In this document: positions 20,110-29,060 of the stretch, piece after piece
Numbering within the stretch: the first letter of the stretch is position 1
Layout of the letters: the number at the start of each line of letters is the position of its first letter
Source: Nocardia sputorum
Lineage (GTDB): Bacteria > Actinomycetota > Actinomycetes > Mycobacteriales > Mycobacteriaceae
DNA: 64,000 nt
Assembly (NCBI RefSeq): GCF_027924405.1
Contig: NZ_AP026978.1
Span: forward strand, 372,001-436,000
Direction: 5' to 3'
Made by a program: the position numbers and the translations under genes
The notes under the pieces: generated by a model
The model's database searches: none
What the model was told of the DNA's origin: nothing
Seen by the model: the letters and a program-made list of their open reading frames with translations, nothing else

Positions 20110-23100
20110 GCGAGGCCGCCGATCCGTTCGGCACTTCGGCGCTGCGGGCTGCGGTTCTCGCCGCATGGCGTGATTCGCCGACGCGGTTGCGGGAGGACGC
20201 GGCCACCGAGAACGACTTGGTGCGCGCCGGTTACCGCGACCGACTGCTGACCGAGCTGGCGCAGAACGCCGCCGACGCCGCGCGCAAGGCGGGCGTGGCC
20301 GGTGCCGTCGTCGTCCGGCTCGACGGCCGTGACCTGTACATCGGCAATACTGGTGCGCCGCTGGACGTCTCCGGTGTGCACGCGCTCACCGCCCTGCGCG
20401 CCTCGGGGAAATCCGCGGGCGAGATCGTCGGCCGGTTCGGCGTCGGATTCACCGCGGTGCTTGCGGTGAGCGAAGACATCGAGCTGCGGTCGGTTTCCGG
20501 TTCGCTGCGCTTCTCCCGTGCCGAGACCCGCGAAGCGCTGCGCCGGAACGGGATCCGGATACCAGAGGGCGCTGCGGGCGAGTTCGTCCCGCCCGCGTTG
20601 CGGCTGGCCTGGCCCACCGAGGCGCGACCGCCGGACGGTCTCGACACCGAGGTGGTGCTGCGGCTGCGCGCGGACGTCGACGCCGACGCGCTGCTGGCCG
20701 CGATGCGCGCCGAAGCCGTCGACCTGCTGCTCGAACTGCCCGCGCTGCACCGCATCCGCATCGGCGCGGACGAACTGGTCAGCAGCGCCGAGGACATGGG
20801 CGGCGGCATGCACGAGGTCTACGTCGACGGCCCCGGCGACGTGCAGCGGACCTGGTGGCAGTACCGCACGCCGCGCGCCCGCTGGCTGCTGCCGGTGCGC
20901 GACGGCAGGCCGGTGGCGGCCGCCCCGGACGTGCTGCGGGCGCCGACCAGATCCGACGAGGAACTATCCCTGCCCGCGTTGCTCGTCGCGGACATCCCGA
21001 TGCAGCCGGACCGCCGCAGGCTGTTGCCCGGCGCCCGGCTCGCCGAACTGGCGGACGGCTACGCCGAGTTCGCCCGCGCCCTTCCGCCGCGCGATCGTCT
21101 CGTACTGGTCCCTGCCCCCGGTTTCGCTCGGAGCGAGGCCGATGGGCTACTGCGCGAAGCATTGCTGCGTGAATTGCGAACGCACCCATGGCTGCCGGTG
21201 ACAGCCACCCATCGGCGCACTGATCGGGAAGGCTCGTATGACACGTCGCCCCTCGCTGTTGACCTCGAGCCCTTCACCGCGGCCTATGCCGAATCGGCGT
21301 CGCTCGCCGACCACGAACCCCGGCAGCGAGATGCGGAAGCCGCGGCTCACACGGGACCGCCGGACGTGCCGGTCGTCGAACCTGCCGATGCGTCCGGCGG
21401 TCGGGCGCGAGCGGCGATCCAGGCGTCCGACAGGTCGAGTGCCGGATTCGGCGCCGAACCGGGCGATATCCGGACCGCCGAGCCGATCGACGCTTCGAGC
21501 GGCATATCGGCACCCGCCGAACCGGGCACGTCCGGCATATCCGAGCCACCGTCGGCCCCCGCACCGCCGCACCCCCGGGACGTCGCCGTCCCCACCCGCG
21601 CGTATGTCTTCGCTGGTCTGACCTCGGAATTGGCCGACCTGCTCGACGAGGTGGTCGGTCCTCTGGTGATCCCGGACCTCTCCGGGCGGCCGCACACCGA
21701 GGCCATGGCTGTGCTCGACGTGCACCGCCTCGGTCTGGCACGGCTCGCGGAATTGTCCGGAGGCTTGGATCGGCCGCCGAGTTGGTGGCGGTCGTTCTAC
21801 GCGGCGCTGGAACCGTTCGCCGGAGATCCGCTCGCGGCGGAGGAACTCGGCGCGCTGGCGGTGCCGCTGGCGGACGGCAGGCTCGTCACGGGGCCGCGCA
21901 CCGTGGTGCTGGACGATCAGCTCGAGGTCGCGATCCCGGTGCACTGGGCCAGGCTGGCGCATCCCGAGGCCGCACATCCCCTGCTGGCCCGGCTCGGCGC
22001 GCGCTCGGCCACCGCCGAGGATCTCCTGATCGATCCGGGCTTGCGCGCCGATTTGGAGGACCACCCGGACGACCCCGACACCGCCGACGCCGTCCTGCGT
22101 CTCGCCGCGCACGCCGACCGGGAGGCGCTGCCGCGGTGGCTGAGTTCGCTCGAATTGCCCGATGTGGAGGGCGATCTCCGGCCCGCCGACGAACTGTTGC
22201 TGCCCGGCGCGCCGTTGCGTGAGTTACTCGTGCCCGACGCGCCGTTCGGCACGGCCGATCCGGAGCTGGTCGACCGCTACGGTGCGGACGCGTTGCGCGC
22301 TGTCGGCGTCGGCTGGGACTTCAGCGTGGTGGTCGAGGCCGATCCAACCGGACCGGACCACGATCTGGACGACGAGGAACACTGGTGGTCCACGCTGGCG
22401 GACGATCCGCCGGAGCTGGTCGCCGTCCGCGACCTGGATCTGATCGACGACGCGGCGTGGCCGGAAGCGTTGCGGCAGTTGTCCGCGACGCCGCGCACCC
22501 GCCGCCTGCTCGCCGACGCCGACGGCTACACCGCGTGGTGGCTGCGCAGATACGCGCGGATCGACAGCACGCCGCTGGGACTGTTCCGCCATCCCGCCGA
22601 CGTCGAATTCGACGGGCTGTTACCGGCGTTCGCCGTGGCGGGTGTCGACCCGGACGCCTGCCGCGCCGTCCTGGCCGATCCCGAGACGATCACCGAGGAG
22701 CTGGCCGCGGCGCTGCTGGAGGCGCTCGGGGATTCGTCGAGAACCCCCTCGGCGGAGGTGGTTTCGCGGACCCACGCCCGTTTGGCGGCCGCCGTCGCCG
22801 CGGACCGGCTCGATCTCGCCGATCTGCGGCCGCCGGATCGCGTGCGCGCGCTGTCCGGTGTCGTGGCCGATCCGGCGGACGTCTTCGTCCTCGACCGGCC
22901 GTGGTTCGGCTTGGTGGTGCCTGCGGATCGTCTGGTAGTCGGCGATACCGAAACAGCCTCGGCCCTGGCGGCTCTGCTCGACCTGCCGCTGGCGTCCGAA
23001 GCGGTGACCGCCGAGGTGATCGATACCGGCCGCCGCACGACGTGGGCGGCGGAGCCGCTGGGCGTCGTGCTGCGGCAGCTGTTCGCCTTGCCCGCGCAAG

Positions 23101-23228
23101 CAGGCGAGCTGGTCGTGCACCACGACCTGACGGTGCGGCTGAGCGGCGCGATCGAGGCCACGGTCGCGGTGCCCTGGTGGCAGACCGACTCGGCCGTGCA
23201 CGTCCAGGCACCGCACCTGCGCGGCTGA
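20106..23228 (+). CDS. Sacsin-N/Hsp90-type GHKL ATPase domain protein
   Basis: About 1040 residues. The N-terminal ~250 residues carry a GHKL ATPase fold of the sacsin/Hsp90 type: LTELAQNAADAARKAG (Asn/Asp box), LYIGNTGAPLD and FGVGFTAVLAVSE (glycine lid). It is often annotated as an Hsp90-like chaperone in actinobacteria. A disordered insert of about 100 residues lies in the middle (nt ~21250-21600). The start is unclear: no ATG or GTG is in frame. CTG 20106 overlaps the upstream TGA and keeps the LRAAVLAAWRDSPTRLRED helix expected in homologues; TTG 20187 would remove it. Confidence 0.82.
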   Translation: MSEAADPFGTSALRAAVLAAWRDSPTRLREDAATENDLVRAGYRDRLLTELAQNAADAARKAGVAGAVVVRLDGRDLYIGNTGAPLDVSGVHALTALRASGKSAGEIVGRFGVGFTAVLAVSEDIELRSVSGSLRFSRAETREALRRNGIRIPEGAAGEFVPPALRLAWPTEARPPDGLDTEVVLRLRADVDADALLAAMRAEAVDLLLELPALHRIRIGADELVSSAEDMGGGMHEVYVDGPGDVQRTWWQYRTPRARWLLPVRDGRPVAAAPDVLRAPTRSDEELSLPALLVADIPMQPDRRRLLPGARLAELADGYAEFARALPPRDRLVLVPAPGFARSEADGLLREALLRELRTHPWLPVTATHRRTDREGSYDTSPLAVDLEPFTAAYAESASLADHEPRQRDAEAAAHTGPPDVPVVEPADASGGRARAAIQASDRSSAGFGAEPGDIRTAEPIDASSGISAPAEPGTSGISEPPSAPAPPHPRDVAVPTRAYVFAGLTSELADLLDEVVGPLVIPDLSGRPHTEAMAVLDVHRLGLARLAELSGGLDRPPSWWRSFYAALEPFAGDPLAAEELGALAVPLADGRLVTGPRTVVLDDQLEVAIPVHWARLAHPEAAHPLLARLGARSATAEDLLIDPGLRADLEDHPDDPDTADAVLRLAAHADREALPRWLSSLELPDVEGDLRPADELLLPGAPLRELLVPDAPFGTADPELVDRYGADALRAVGVGWDFSVVVEADPTGPDHDLDDEEHWWSTLADDPPELVAVRDLDLIDDAAWPEALRQLSATPRTRRLLADADGYTAWWLRRYARIDSTPLGLFRHPADVEFDGLLPAFAVAGVDPDACRAVLADPETITEELAAALLEALGDSSRTPSAEVVSRTHARLAAAVAADRLDLADLRPPDRVRALSGVVADPADVFVLDRPWFGLVVPADRLVVGDTETASALAALLDLPLASEAVTAEVIDTGRRTTWAAEPLGVVLRQLFALPAQAGELVVHHDLTVRLSGAIEATVAVPWWQTDSAVHVQAPHLRG

Positions 23229-23234
23229 ACGCGG

Positions 23235-23864
23235 CTACTGTGCCGCGTATCCGGTGATCATCTCGCTCAGCAGATCGAGCTGGCCGCGCACGCTCTCGCT
23301 GTCGTTGTCCACCAGCCAGCGCAGCACCACACCGTCGATGACGTTGAGCGTGAACCGGCTCAGCGTCTGCACCGGGACCGACCACGTATTGCCGGTCGCG
23401 TCGCGCGCGTGCTCCAAGATGTCGGCGACGGTGGAGTCGTTGAAGTTGTACTGTTCGCGCGCGATCGCCAGTTTCGCCGGGGTTTGTTCGCCCTCACGCA
23501 ACGCGTAAGTGGTGGTTTCGTAAGTGAGCAGCTGCCGTTCCGGAGTGGCTTCAATGTTCAGCCACATGAGTTCCAGTCCCGCGCGGATCAATTTTTGAAG
23601 GGCTTCTTTTCCACTTCCGACGTCCTGCCATACCGTTTCGTTTGCGTCGACGGAATCGCGTAATTCCATCGACAACGCTTTGACCAGCTCGGTCATCAGC
23701 GCGTCCTTGTTTTCGAAACAGTAATGCACCACACCCAGCGAGACACCGGCCGCCTGAGCGACATCGCGCGTGGTCACGCCCGCGACGCCCTTTTTCTCGG
23801 CAAGGCCGATCGCGGCCTCGATAAGGTGGGCCCGTCGTTCTTCGACGCTCAATCGGGAGGACAC
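23235..23864 (-). CDS. TetR-family transcriptional regulator
   Basis: 209 residues from GTG 23864. An N-terminal helix-turn-helix (about residues 9-55: HLIEAAIGLAEKKG, TTRDVAQAAGVSLGVVHYCF) is followed by a helical ligand-binding domain. It is divergent from the ceramidase gene, with an imperfect palindrome between them, so it probably represses that gene and itself. The ligand is unknown; lipid-related given the neighbour. Confidence 0.88.
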   Translation of the reverse strand: MSSRLSVEERRAHLIEAAIGLAEKKGVAGVTTRDVAQAAGVSLGVVHYCFENKDALMTELVKALSMELRDSVDANETVWQDVGSGKEALQKLIRAGLELMWLNIEATPERQLLTYETTTYALREGEQTPAKLAIAREQYNFNDSTVADILEHARDATGNTWSVPVQTLSRFTLNVIDGVVLRWLVDNDSESVRGQLDLLSEMITGYAAQ

Positions 23865-23922
23865 CCAAGGGAGTTAAGCGCCCACGGCCCCCGCAGTCAA
23901 TTCGCCGGCCGGAAAAACTCGG

Positions 23923-23940
23923 ACTGGACGAGTGACCAGT
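23923..23940. promoter_or_regulatory. Candidate TetR operator between tetR and ceramidase
   Basis: ACTGGACGAGTGACCAGT is an imperfect palindrome (ACTGG-N8-CCAGT with one further matched pair) in the 114-bp divergent intergenic region. Size and position suit a TetR-family dimer. This is inferred from symmetry and location only. Confidence 0.45.
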
Positions 23941-23978
23941 TGTGTGGTTCGCTGCATCGGGACAGAAGGGAGACGGGT

Positions 23979-26039
23979 ATGCCGGTGTCACGCAGAACTG
24001 TTCTGGCCCGGACCGCGCTCGGTTCCGCCGCCCTCGCGACCGCGACGGTGCCCGGGATGAGTGACGCGCTCGGCGTTCCGGCGGCCGCCGCCCCGGATTC
24101 CGGCGACTACGAGATCGGCGTCGGCATCTCCGACATCACCGGCCCGGCCGCCGAATGCGGGATGATGGGCTACTCCCAGCTCGAGCAGCAGACCGCGGGC
24201 ATCCACCTGCGCCCGCGCGCGCGGGCGTTCATCATCGGGAGCGCGGGACGGCGCGTCGTCTTCGTGGTCGCCGAGAACGGAATGATCTTCCAATCCGTGC
24301 ACCGCGGCGTGCTGACCGAACTGGCCCGGCGCTTCGGCGGGCTCTACACCGAGCAGAACGTCCTGCTCACCTCGACCCATTCGCACGCGACCTGCGGCGG
24401 CTCCAGCAACGACTACGCCTACAACCTGTCCATCCTCGGCTTCCAGCAGCAGGTGTACGACGCCGAGGTGCAGGGGATCATCGAGGCGATCGCCGCCGCG
24501 CACGCCGATCTCGGCCCCGGCTCGCTCGCGCTCGGCCGCGCCGAGCTGCGCGACGCGAGCGTGAACCGCTCGCGGGTGGCGTGGGAACTCAATCCGCCTG
24601 CGGACAAACAACATTTCCCGGACGCCATCGACCCCACCGTGACCACGCTCGTCCTGCGCAAAGGCGGTCGGACGGCCGGGACCATCACCTGGTTCGCCAC
24701 CCACAACACGTCCATGACCAACGCGAACCGGCTGATCAGCTCGGACAACAAGGGCTACGCCGCGTTCTCCGCCGAGCACATCGAGCACGGCGTGCGCTAC
24801 CTGGACGGCAAGCCCGAGTTCGTCGCGGCCTTCGCGCAGACCAACGCCGGCGACATGTCCCCGAACCTGAACCTGCGCCCGGGTTCGGGACCCACCGAGG
24901 ACGAGTTCGAGAACACCCGCATCCTCGGCGAGCGTCAGTACGCGGCGTCGAAAGACGCGGCGGCGCAAGCGCGACCGATTTCCGGCTCGGTCGACGCGAT
25001 GCTCTGCTACATCGACTTGGCGGACATCGCCGTGGACGGTCGTTTCACTCCGGACGGCCTCCCGCGGCGCACCGCACCGGCCGCGGCGGGCGTCTCGCTG
25101 ATCGCGGGCAGTGTCGAGGACGGTCCGGGCCTGCCCGGCGGCCCGATCCCCGAGGGTGTGCGCAATCCGTTCCTCGCGGCGCTGGGCGACCCCGCCCAGC
25201 CCGCGCCGGCCTGGCTGGCGGACGCGCAGGCGCCGAAAGCGATCGCGGTGCCGCTCGGCCTGCTGCCGCCGGTGGCGTGGGTGCCGAATGTGCTGCCCAT
25301 CCAGCTCGTTCGCATCGGCGAGCTCTATCTGGCCGCCGCGGGTGGCGAGTTCACCATCACGTCGGGCCTGCGCGTCCGCCGAGCTGTCGCGGCGGCGCTG
25401 AACGTTCCGCTCGAGCAGGTGCTCATGCAGGGATACGCGAACGCCTACCACGAATACGTCACCACGCCCGAGGAATACGACTCCCAGCAGTACGAGGGCG
25501 CTTCGACATTGTTCGGCCGCTACACCCTGTGCGCCTACCAGCAGGAGTTCACCCGCCTGGCCGCGGCATTCGCCGCTCGCAGCGCGGTGCCGCGCGGCCC
25601 TGCGCCGCGCGATGTGTCCCAGCTACAGCCGAACTTCCAGCCGGGCGCCGGTCCGGACGCGTCCGCCCCGGGCCGCGGGTTCGGTGACGTGCTGGTGCAG
25701 CCGCACCCGTCCTACGCTCCCGGGGATCAAGTCCTGGCCGAATTCGTCTCGGCGCATCCGAAACACGACAATCGCCGCAACGGGACCTTCCTGGAAGTGC
25801 AGCGCAGGACCGCGTCGGGCGCATGGGCGCGGGTGGCCAACGAGGGTGAGTGGGCGGTGAAATACCACTGGAGCAAGCGCGGGCTCGCCGAGTCGGTGGC
25901 CCGATTCACCTGGGACATCCCGCTCGACGCCGAGCCGGGACGCTATCGCTTCCAGCACTACGCGACCCGCCTGGATCCCGATGGCGCGTTCTACCCGCTC
26001 ACCGGCACGACCGACGAATTCGAGGTGGTCCGACCGTAA
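23979..26039 (+). CDS. Tat-exported neutral/alkaline ceramidase
   Basis: 686 residues. The N-terminus SRRTVLARTALGSAALATA is a twin-arginine signal. The mature protein matches neutral ceramidase: YEIGVGISDITGPAAECGMMGY at the start, THSHATCGG (zinc-site His residues), NTSMTNAN, and NAGDMSPNLNLRPGSGP, which contains the nucleophilic Ser of the GD(M/V)SPN motif. A C-terminal beta domain follows. The enzyme hydrolyses the amide of ceramides to fatty acid and sphingoid base, so it likely acts on host or environmental sphingolipids outside the cell. ATG 23979 has GAAGGGAG upstream. Confidence 0.93.
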   Translation: MPVSRRTVLARTALGSAALATATVPGMSDALGVPAAAAPDSGDYEIGVGISDITGPAAECGMMGYSQLEQQTAGIHLRPRARAFIIGSAGRRVVFVVAENGMIFQSVHRGVLTELARRFGGLYTEQNVLLTSTHSHATCGGSSNDYAYNLSILGFQQQVYDAEVQGIIEAIAAAHADLGPGSLALGRAELRDASVNRSRVAWELNPPADKQHFPDAIDPTVTTLVLRKGGRTAGTITWFATHNTSMTNANRLISSDNKGYAAFSAEHIEHGVRYLDGKPEFVAAFAQTNAGDMSPNLNLRPGSGPTEDEFENTRILGERQYAASKDAAAQARPISGSVDAMLCYIDLADIAVDGRFTPDGLPRRTAPAAAGVSLIAGSVEDGPGLPGGPIPEGVRNPFLAALGDPAQPAPAWLADAQAPKAIAVPLGLLPPVAWVPNVLPIQLVRIGELYLAAAGGEFTITSGLRVRRAVAAALNVPLEQVLMQGYANAYHEYVTTPEEYDSQQYEGASTLFGRYTLCAYQQEFTRLAAAFAARSAVPRGPAPRDVSQLQPNFQPGAGPDASAPGRGFGDVLVQPHPSYAPGDQVLAEFVSAHPKHDNRRNGTFLEVQRRTASGAWARVANEGEWAVKYHWSKRGLAESVARFTWDIPLDAEPGRYRFQHYATRLDPDGAFYPLTGTTDEFEVVRP

Positions 26040-26049
26040 GCCGCGTGGG

Positions 26050-26289
26050 TCACAGACCCGTCTGCGCGCCCTTGTCCCCGCGCCGGGCGCCGCGCCGCTG
26101 AACCAGATAGATCACGAGTGCGATCAGCCCGACCACCAGTCCCATCAGGCAGACCGGCCGGGCCGACGCCCAGCGGTCGCCGCCCGCCCACACCACCACG
26201 GTGGCGATCAGCCACAGCGCGCTGCCGACCGCGAGCACGGGGCGCGGATCGGTCAGGCGCGGCGGCAGCTGCGGGACTTTCTGTGTCAC
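26050..26289 (-). CDS. DUF2530-like two-TM membrane protein
   Basis: 79 residues with two membrane helices (about 17-35 and 43-62) and a basic C-terminus (QRRGARRGDKG). Its size, topology and position next to marR match DUF2530 proteins near Rv0880. It is divergent from marR with 115 bp between starts. Function is unknown. Confidence 0.7.
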   Translation of the reverse strand: MTQKVPQLPPRLTDPRPVLAVGSALWLIATVVVWAGGDRWASARPVCLMGLVVGLIALVIYLVQRRGARRGDKGAQTGL

Positions 26290-26404
26290 GGGCCCAGCCT
26301 AATCCGCCCGCCCGGGTGCGGCGCTCCGGCCGACCCGAGCGGAGTGGTCGCGGCCTGGCGGGAAGCCGCGACCGGCCGCCCGTGGTCCCGTATCGTTTGG
26401 CACT

Positions 26405-26842
26405 GTGACAACGCCATCGGATGTCAGAGCCCTCGCTGGTGAGCTCTCGCTGGCGGTCGTTCGACTGACGCGACACCTGCGCGGCCGTCGTGCCGACTCG
26501 CAGATCTCGCTGACGCAACTCTCCGCGCTCGCCACCCTGGCGCGCGAGGGCGCGATGACGCCGGGGGCGCTCGCGGCGAAGGAACGGGTGCAGCCCCCCT
26601 CGATGACCCGGGTCATCGCCTCGCTCACCGACCTCGATCTGGTGGAACGCAACCCGCATCCGACCGATGGCCGTCAGATCATCGTCTCGCTGTCCTCGGC
26701 GGGCCGCGCGCTGATCGCCGACGAAGCCAGCGCTCGGGAGGCGTGGATGACCGAGCAGCTGTCGACGCTCACCGAGGAGCAGCTCGTCGTGCTGACCCGC
26801 GCGGTGGCGATCATGAAGCAGATCGTCGCGGAATCCGAATAA
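26405..26842 (+). CDS. MarR-family transcriptional regulator (Rv0880 homologue)
   Basis: 145 residues from GTG 26405. It is a typical MarR winged helix: ISLTQLSALATLAREG, then LAAKERVQPPSMTRVIASLTDLDLVERN (recognition helix and wing) and DGRQIIVSLSSAGRALI, with dimerisation helices at both ends. It is the positional counterpart of Rv0880. A possible operator palindrome lies at 27181-27199, upstream of the neighbouring minus-strand membrane gene. The effector is unknown. Confidence 0.9.
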   Translation: MTTPSDVRALAGELSLAVVRLTRHLRGRRADSQISLTQLSALATLAREGAMTPGALAAKERVQPPSMTRVIASLTDLDLVERNPHPTDGRQIIVSLSSAGRALIADEASAREAWMTEQLSTLTEEQLVVLTRAVAIMKQIVAESE

Positions 26843-26875
26843 CGCGTGGGGATTCGGCGCCGACGGCGGCACGGC

Positions 26876-27115
26876 TCAGCGGTTCCCCCGCACCAGCCGG
26901 ACGACGATCCCGCCGCCCCACCACAGCAGGCCGCCCGCGATGGTCAGGCACAGGAGGAAGGCCGGATAGACCAGGACCCCGTAGTCGTCGGCCCAGCGGG
27001 GCAGATGGGTGAGCTGGGTGGCGGCGCCGATGAGCAGCAGCAGCCCCAGCGTCACGGCGATCGGCGCGAGCGGTGCGGTGTCCGAGTCGGGCCTGCGGGC
27101 GGTGCGGTCGGTCAT
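26876..27115 (-). CDS. Small two-TM membrane protein
   Basis: 79 residues from ATG 27115, which has GGGAGGG eight bases upstream. Two membrane helices (about 19-37 and 46-70) are separated by the HLPRWADDYG loop; the C-terminus is basic. It converges on marR. Upstream lie a MarR-like palindrome and a perfect CRP-type site, so expression is probably tightly controlled. Function is unknown. Confidence 0.65.
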   Translation of the reverse strand: MTDRTARRPDSDTAPLAPIAVTLGLLLLIGAATQLTHLPRWADDYGVLVYPAFLLCLTIAGGLLWWGGGIVVRLVRGNR

Positions 27116-27180
27116 GGTGGAGCCCTCCCGTGCGGTCGGCTCGGCGCCCGTTCGGGGCGCGGTGGGCACTGGAAAAGATC

Positions 27181-27199
27181 AGTTACCTTCTAGCTAACT
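27181..27199. promoter_or_regulatory. Palindrome, candidate MarR operator
   Basis: AGTTACCTTCTAGCTAACT pairs at seven of nine positions around a central C (outer AGTTA/TAACT perfect). It is 66 bp upstream of the small membrane gene's ATG and 0.3 kb from marR. Spacing and AT-rich core fit MarR-family sites. The link to this MarR is inferred. Confidence 0.4.
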
Positions 27200-27230
27200 T
27201 TCGCACGGCGATGTGATTTCGTTAACAGCA

Positions 27231-27246
27231 TGTGATGCAGATCACA
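27231..27246. promoter_or_regulatory. CRP/cAMP-receptor-type operator
   Basis: TGTGATGCAGATCACA is a perfect TGTGA-N6-TCACA palindrome, about 116 bp upstream of the minus-strand small membrane gene and 56 bp past the yccF stop. The only gene start it can plausibly serve is the one at 27115. Confidence 0.65.
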
Positions 27247-27301
27247 AATTTATCGCGAAATGGGGCCGCCCGGCGTGCCCCGATGGACCGGATGCCGGTG
27301 G

Positions 27302-27703
27302 CTACCGCGCGCCGAACGGCTGATCGCTGTCCACGATCTCCCGTCCGAGCGGGAACAGCGAGATCGGGATGAACTTCAAGTTGGCCCAGCCGAACGGGAT
27401 TCCGATGATCGATACGAACAACGGAATGCTGGTGAGCAGATGGCCCAGCGCCAGCCACCAGCCCGCGACGATGAACCAGATGATGTTGCCGATCAGCGAG
27501 CCGGCACCCGCCCCGGGCTTCTCCACGGTGGTCCGGCCGAACGGCCACAGTACGTAGGCGGCGATCCGGAACGACGCGATGCCGAACGGGATCGTGATGA
27601 TCAGGATGAAGCAGATGATCCCCGCCGCGATGTAGCCCAGCGCCAGCCAGAACCCGGCGAGGATCAGCCACAGGATGTTGAGGACCAGCTGGATCGGCTT
27701 CAT
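27302..27703 (-). CDS. yccF: YccF-family membrane protein (Rv0870c-like)
   Basis: 133 residues with four membrane helices arranged as two similar halves: ILWLILAGFWLALGY with ITIPFGIASFRIA, and IIWFIVAGWWLALGH with IGIPFGWANLKFI. This internal duplication is the hallmark of YccF. The function of the family is poorly defined. In M. tuberculosis the homologue lies beside cspB, so it has been relocated here. Confidence 0.88.
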   Translation of the reverse strand: MKPIQLVLNILWLILAGFWLALGYIAAGIICFILIITIPFGIASFRIAAYVLWPFGRTTVEKPGAGAGSLIGNIIWFIVAGWWLALGHLLTSIPLFVSIIGIPFGWANLKFIPISLFPLGREIVDSDQPFGAR

Positions 27704-27742
27704 GAGACCAGCATGCCAGCCCGCGGCGCGCGGTGCCCGGTG

Positions 27743-28948
27743 TCAGAAGAACCAGCCGAGCACCGCGTCGCGCTCCGCGCGGAAGGCGTCGTCGAGCGCG
27801 CGCACGTGCGCGGAGTCCTTGGCTCGCAGACGGTTCGCCGCGGCGAACAGGCGCGCGGGATACGCGCCCAGATACATGCTGCCGAGAACGTCGATGCCGA
27901 GGTCGATATCGGGTGTGCGATCGGTCGGTTCGCATTCCGCCTGCCCGTTCCGTACGCGCAGTGCGAACGTGCCGCCCGCGTTCCGGAAGGGGTCGGTCAC
28001 CTCGAGCGTCACGTCCAGATCGCTCGGGTAAGCGCGCGCGGTGAGCGCCGCGGGCACGTCCATCAAGCGAAGCCATAGTCCGTCGTAGCGGGCGGTGGTA
28101 CGCACCAGCCGGGGATCGGTCAGCAGATAGGGCAGCGGGTCGTGGTCGGTGAGCACCGCGTCCACCCGCCGCATCAGATCGAGCCCGAGCAGGGCACGCC
28201 ACAGGGCCGCGTGCGCTTCGGCGGTGACCGTCCGCATTTCGACTACTTCGACCGTCCGCGCCCTGCCGTCGGAGTGGACCCGATACAGCGCGTAGCCGTC
28301 GCTGTGCAGAAGTCCGAACAGCGTGCTGCCGCCTTCGCGGAAACGTTCCGGATCATCGAAAACGATGTCCCAGGCCGCCGCGGGGCGTACCTGCGCACCG
28401 GGCGTCAGTCTGCGCCAGCGGTCGTAGATCGCCTCCGCCGCCACGCGCACTTCGCTCGGCGGGCGCAGCGTGACACCGCCCGGATCCGGCGTCGACGGCA
28501 GGAATTCCGCGAACCGCCGGTCGATGCCCACGGCGTTCTCCCGCGTCGCGGGACCGTAGCCGAACCGGCCGTAGATGCCGCCCTCGCTCGCGGTGAACAT
28601 GGTCAGCGGCAGCCCGGCCGCCTCGACGCGCCGGTGCTGTTCGGTGTACATGGCGCGGAGAAGGCCGCGCCGTCGGTGGGTCGGAGCCACCCCGACGCCC
28701 GCGATGCCGCACACCCGGACAGTCCGTTCGCCGGGCACCGTGACCGTCATGGTGGTGGACTGCACGTGCCCGACGACCTGCCCGTGCTCGACCGCCACGA
28801 TGGTGTTCTCCAGCGGGAACAGCAGGGGGATCCGCTGTAGTTCGGCCGGGTCGTAGCGGGTGCCGAACGAGGTCTCCACCAGCGTCGTGATCGCGGGTCC
28901 GTCGTCCTCGGTAGCCGACCGGATGGTGATTCCCGGGAGGGTCGTCAT
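27743..28948 (-). CDS. eis: Eis-type GNAT N-acetyltransferase
   Basis: 401 residues, close to the 402-408 of mycobacterial Eis. The first GNAT domain has CGIAGVGVAPTHRRRGLLRAM, with the acetyl-CoA pyrophosphate loop (RRRGLL), and IYGRFGYG, whose Tyr corresponds to the Eis general acid. A second GNAT-like region and a C-terminal sterol-carrier-like domain follow, and the chain ends in Phe, whose carboxylate is the catalytic base in Eis. Members acetylate amines, including aminoglycosides and polyamines. The native substrate here is unknown. Confidence 0.87.
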   Translation of the reverse strand: MTTLPGITIRSATEDDGPAITTLVETSFGTRYDPAELQRIPLLFPLENTIVAVEHGQVVGHVQSTTMTVTVPGERTVRVCGIAGVGVAPTHRRRGLLRAMYTEQHRRVEAAGLPLTMFTASEGGIYGRFGYGPATRENAVGIDRRFAEFLPSTPDPGGVTLRPPSEVRVAAEAIYDRWRRLTPGAQVRPAAAWDIVFDDPERFREGGSTLFGLLHSDGYALYRVHSDGRARTVEVVEMRTVTAEAHAALWRALLGLDLMRRVDAVLTDHDPLPYLLTDPRLVRTTARYDGLWLRLMDVPAALTARAYPSDLDVTLEVTDPFRNAGGTFALRVRNGQAECEPTDRTPDIDLGIDVLGSMYLGAYPARLFAAANRLRAKDSAHVRALDDAFRAERDAVLGWFF

Positions 28949-29060
28949 GCTCCGACCATCCCACGTCCGCGCACCTGCCCGCATCAGGTTTTCCGCGCTC
29001 CGCGACCGCCCGGCGAACGCCGATTCGGACCCGGCCGCGACGGTTCGGCAGGATGGAGCG

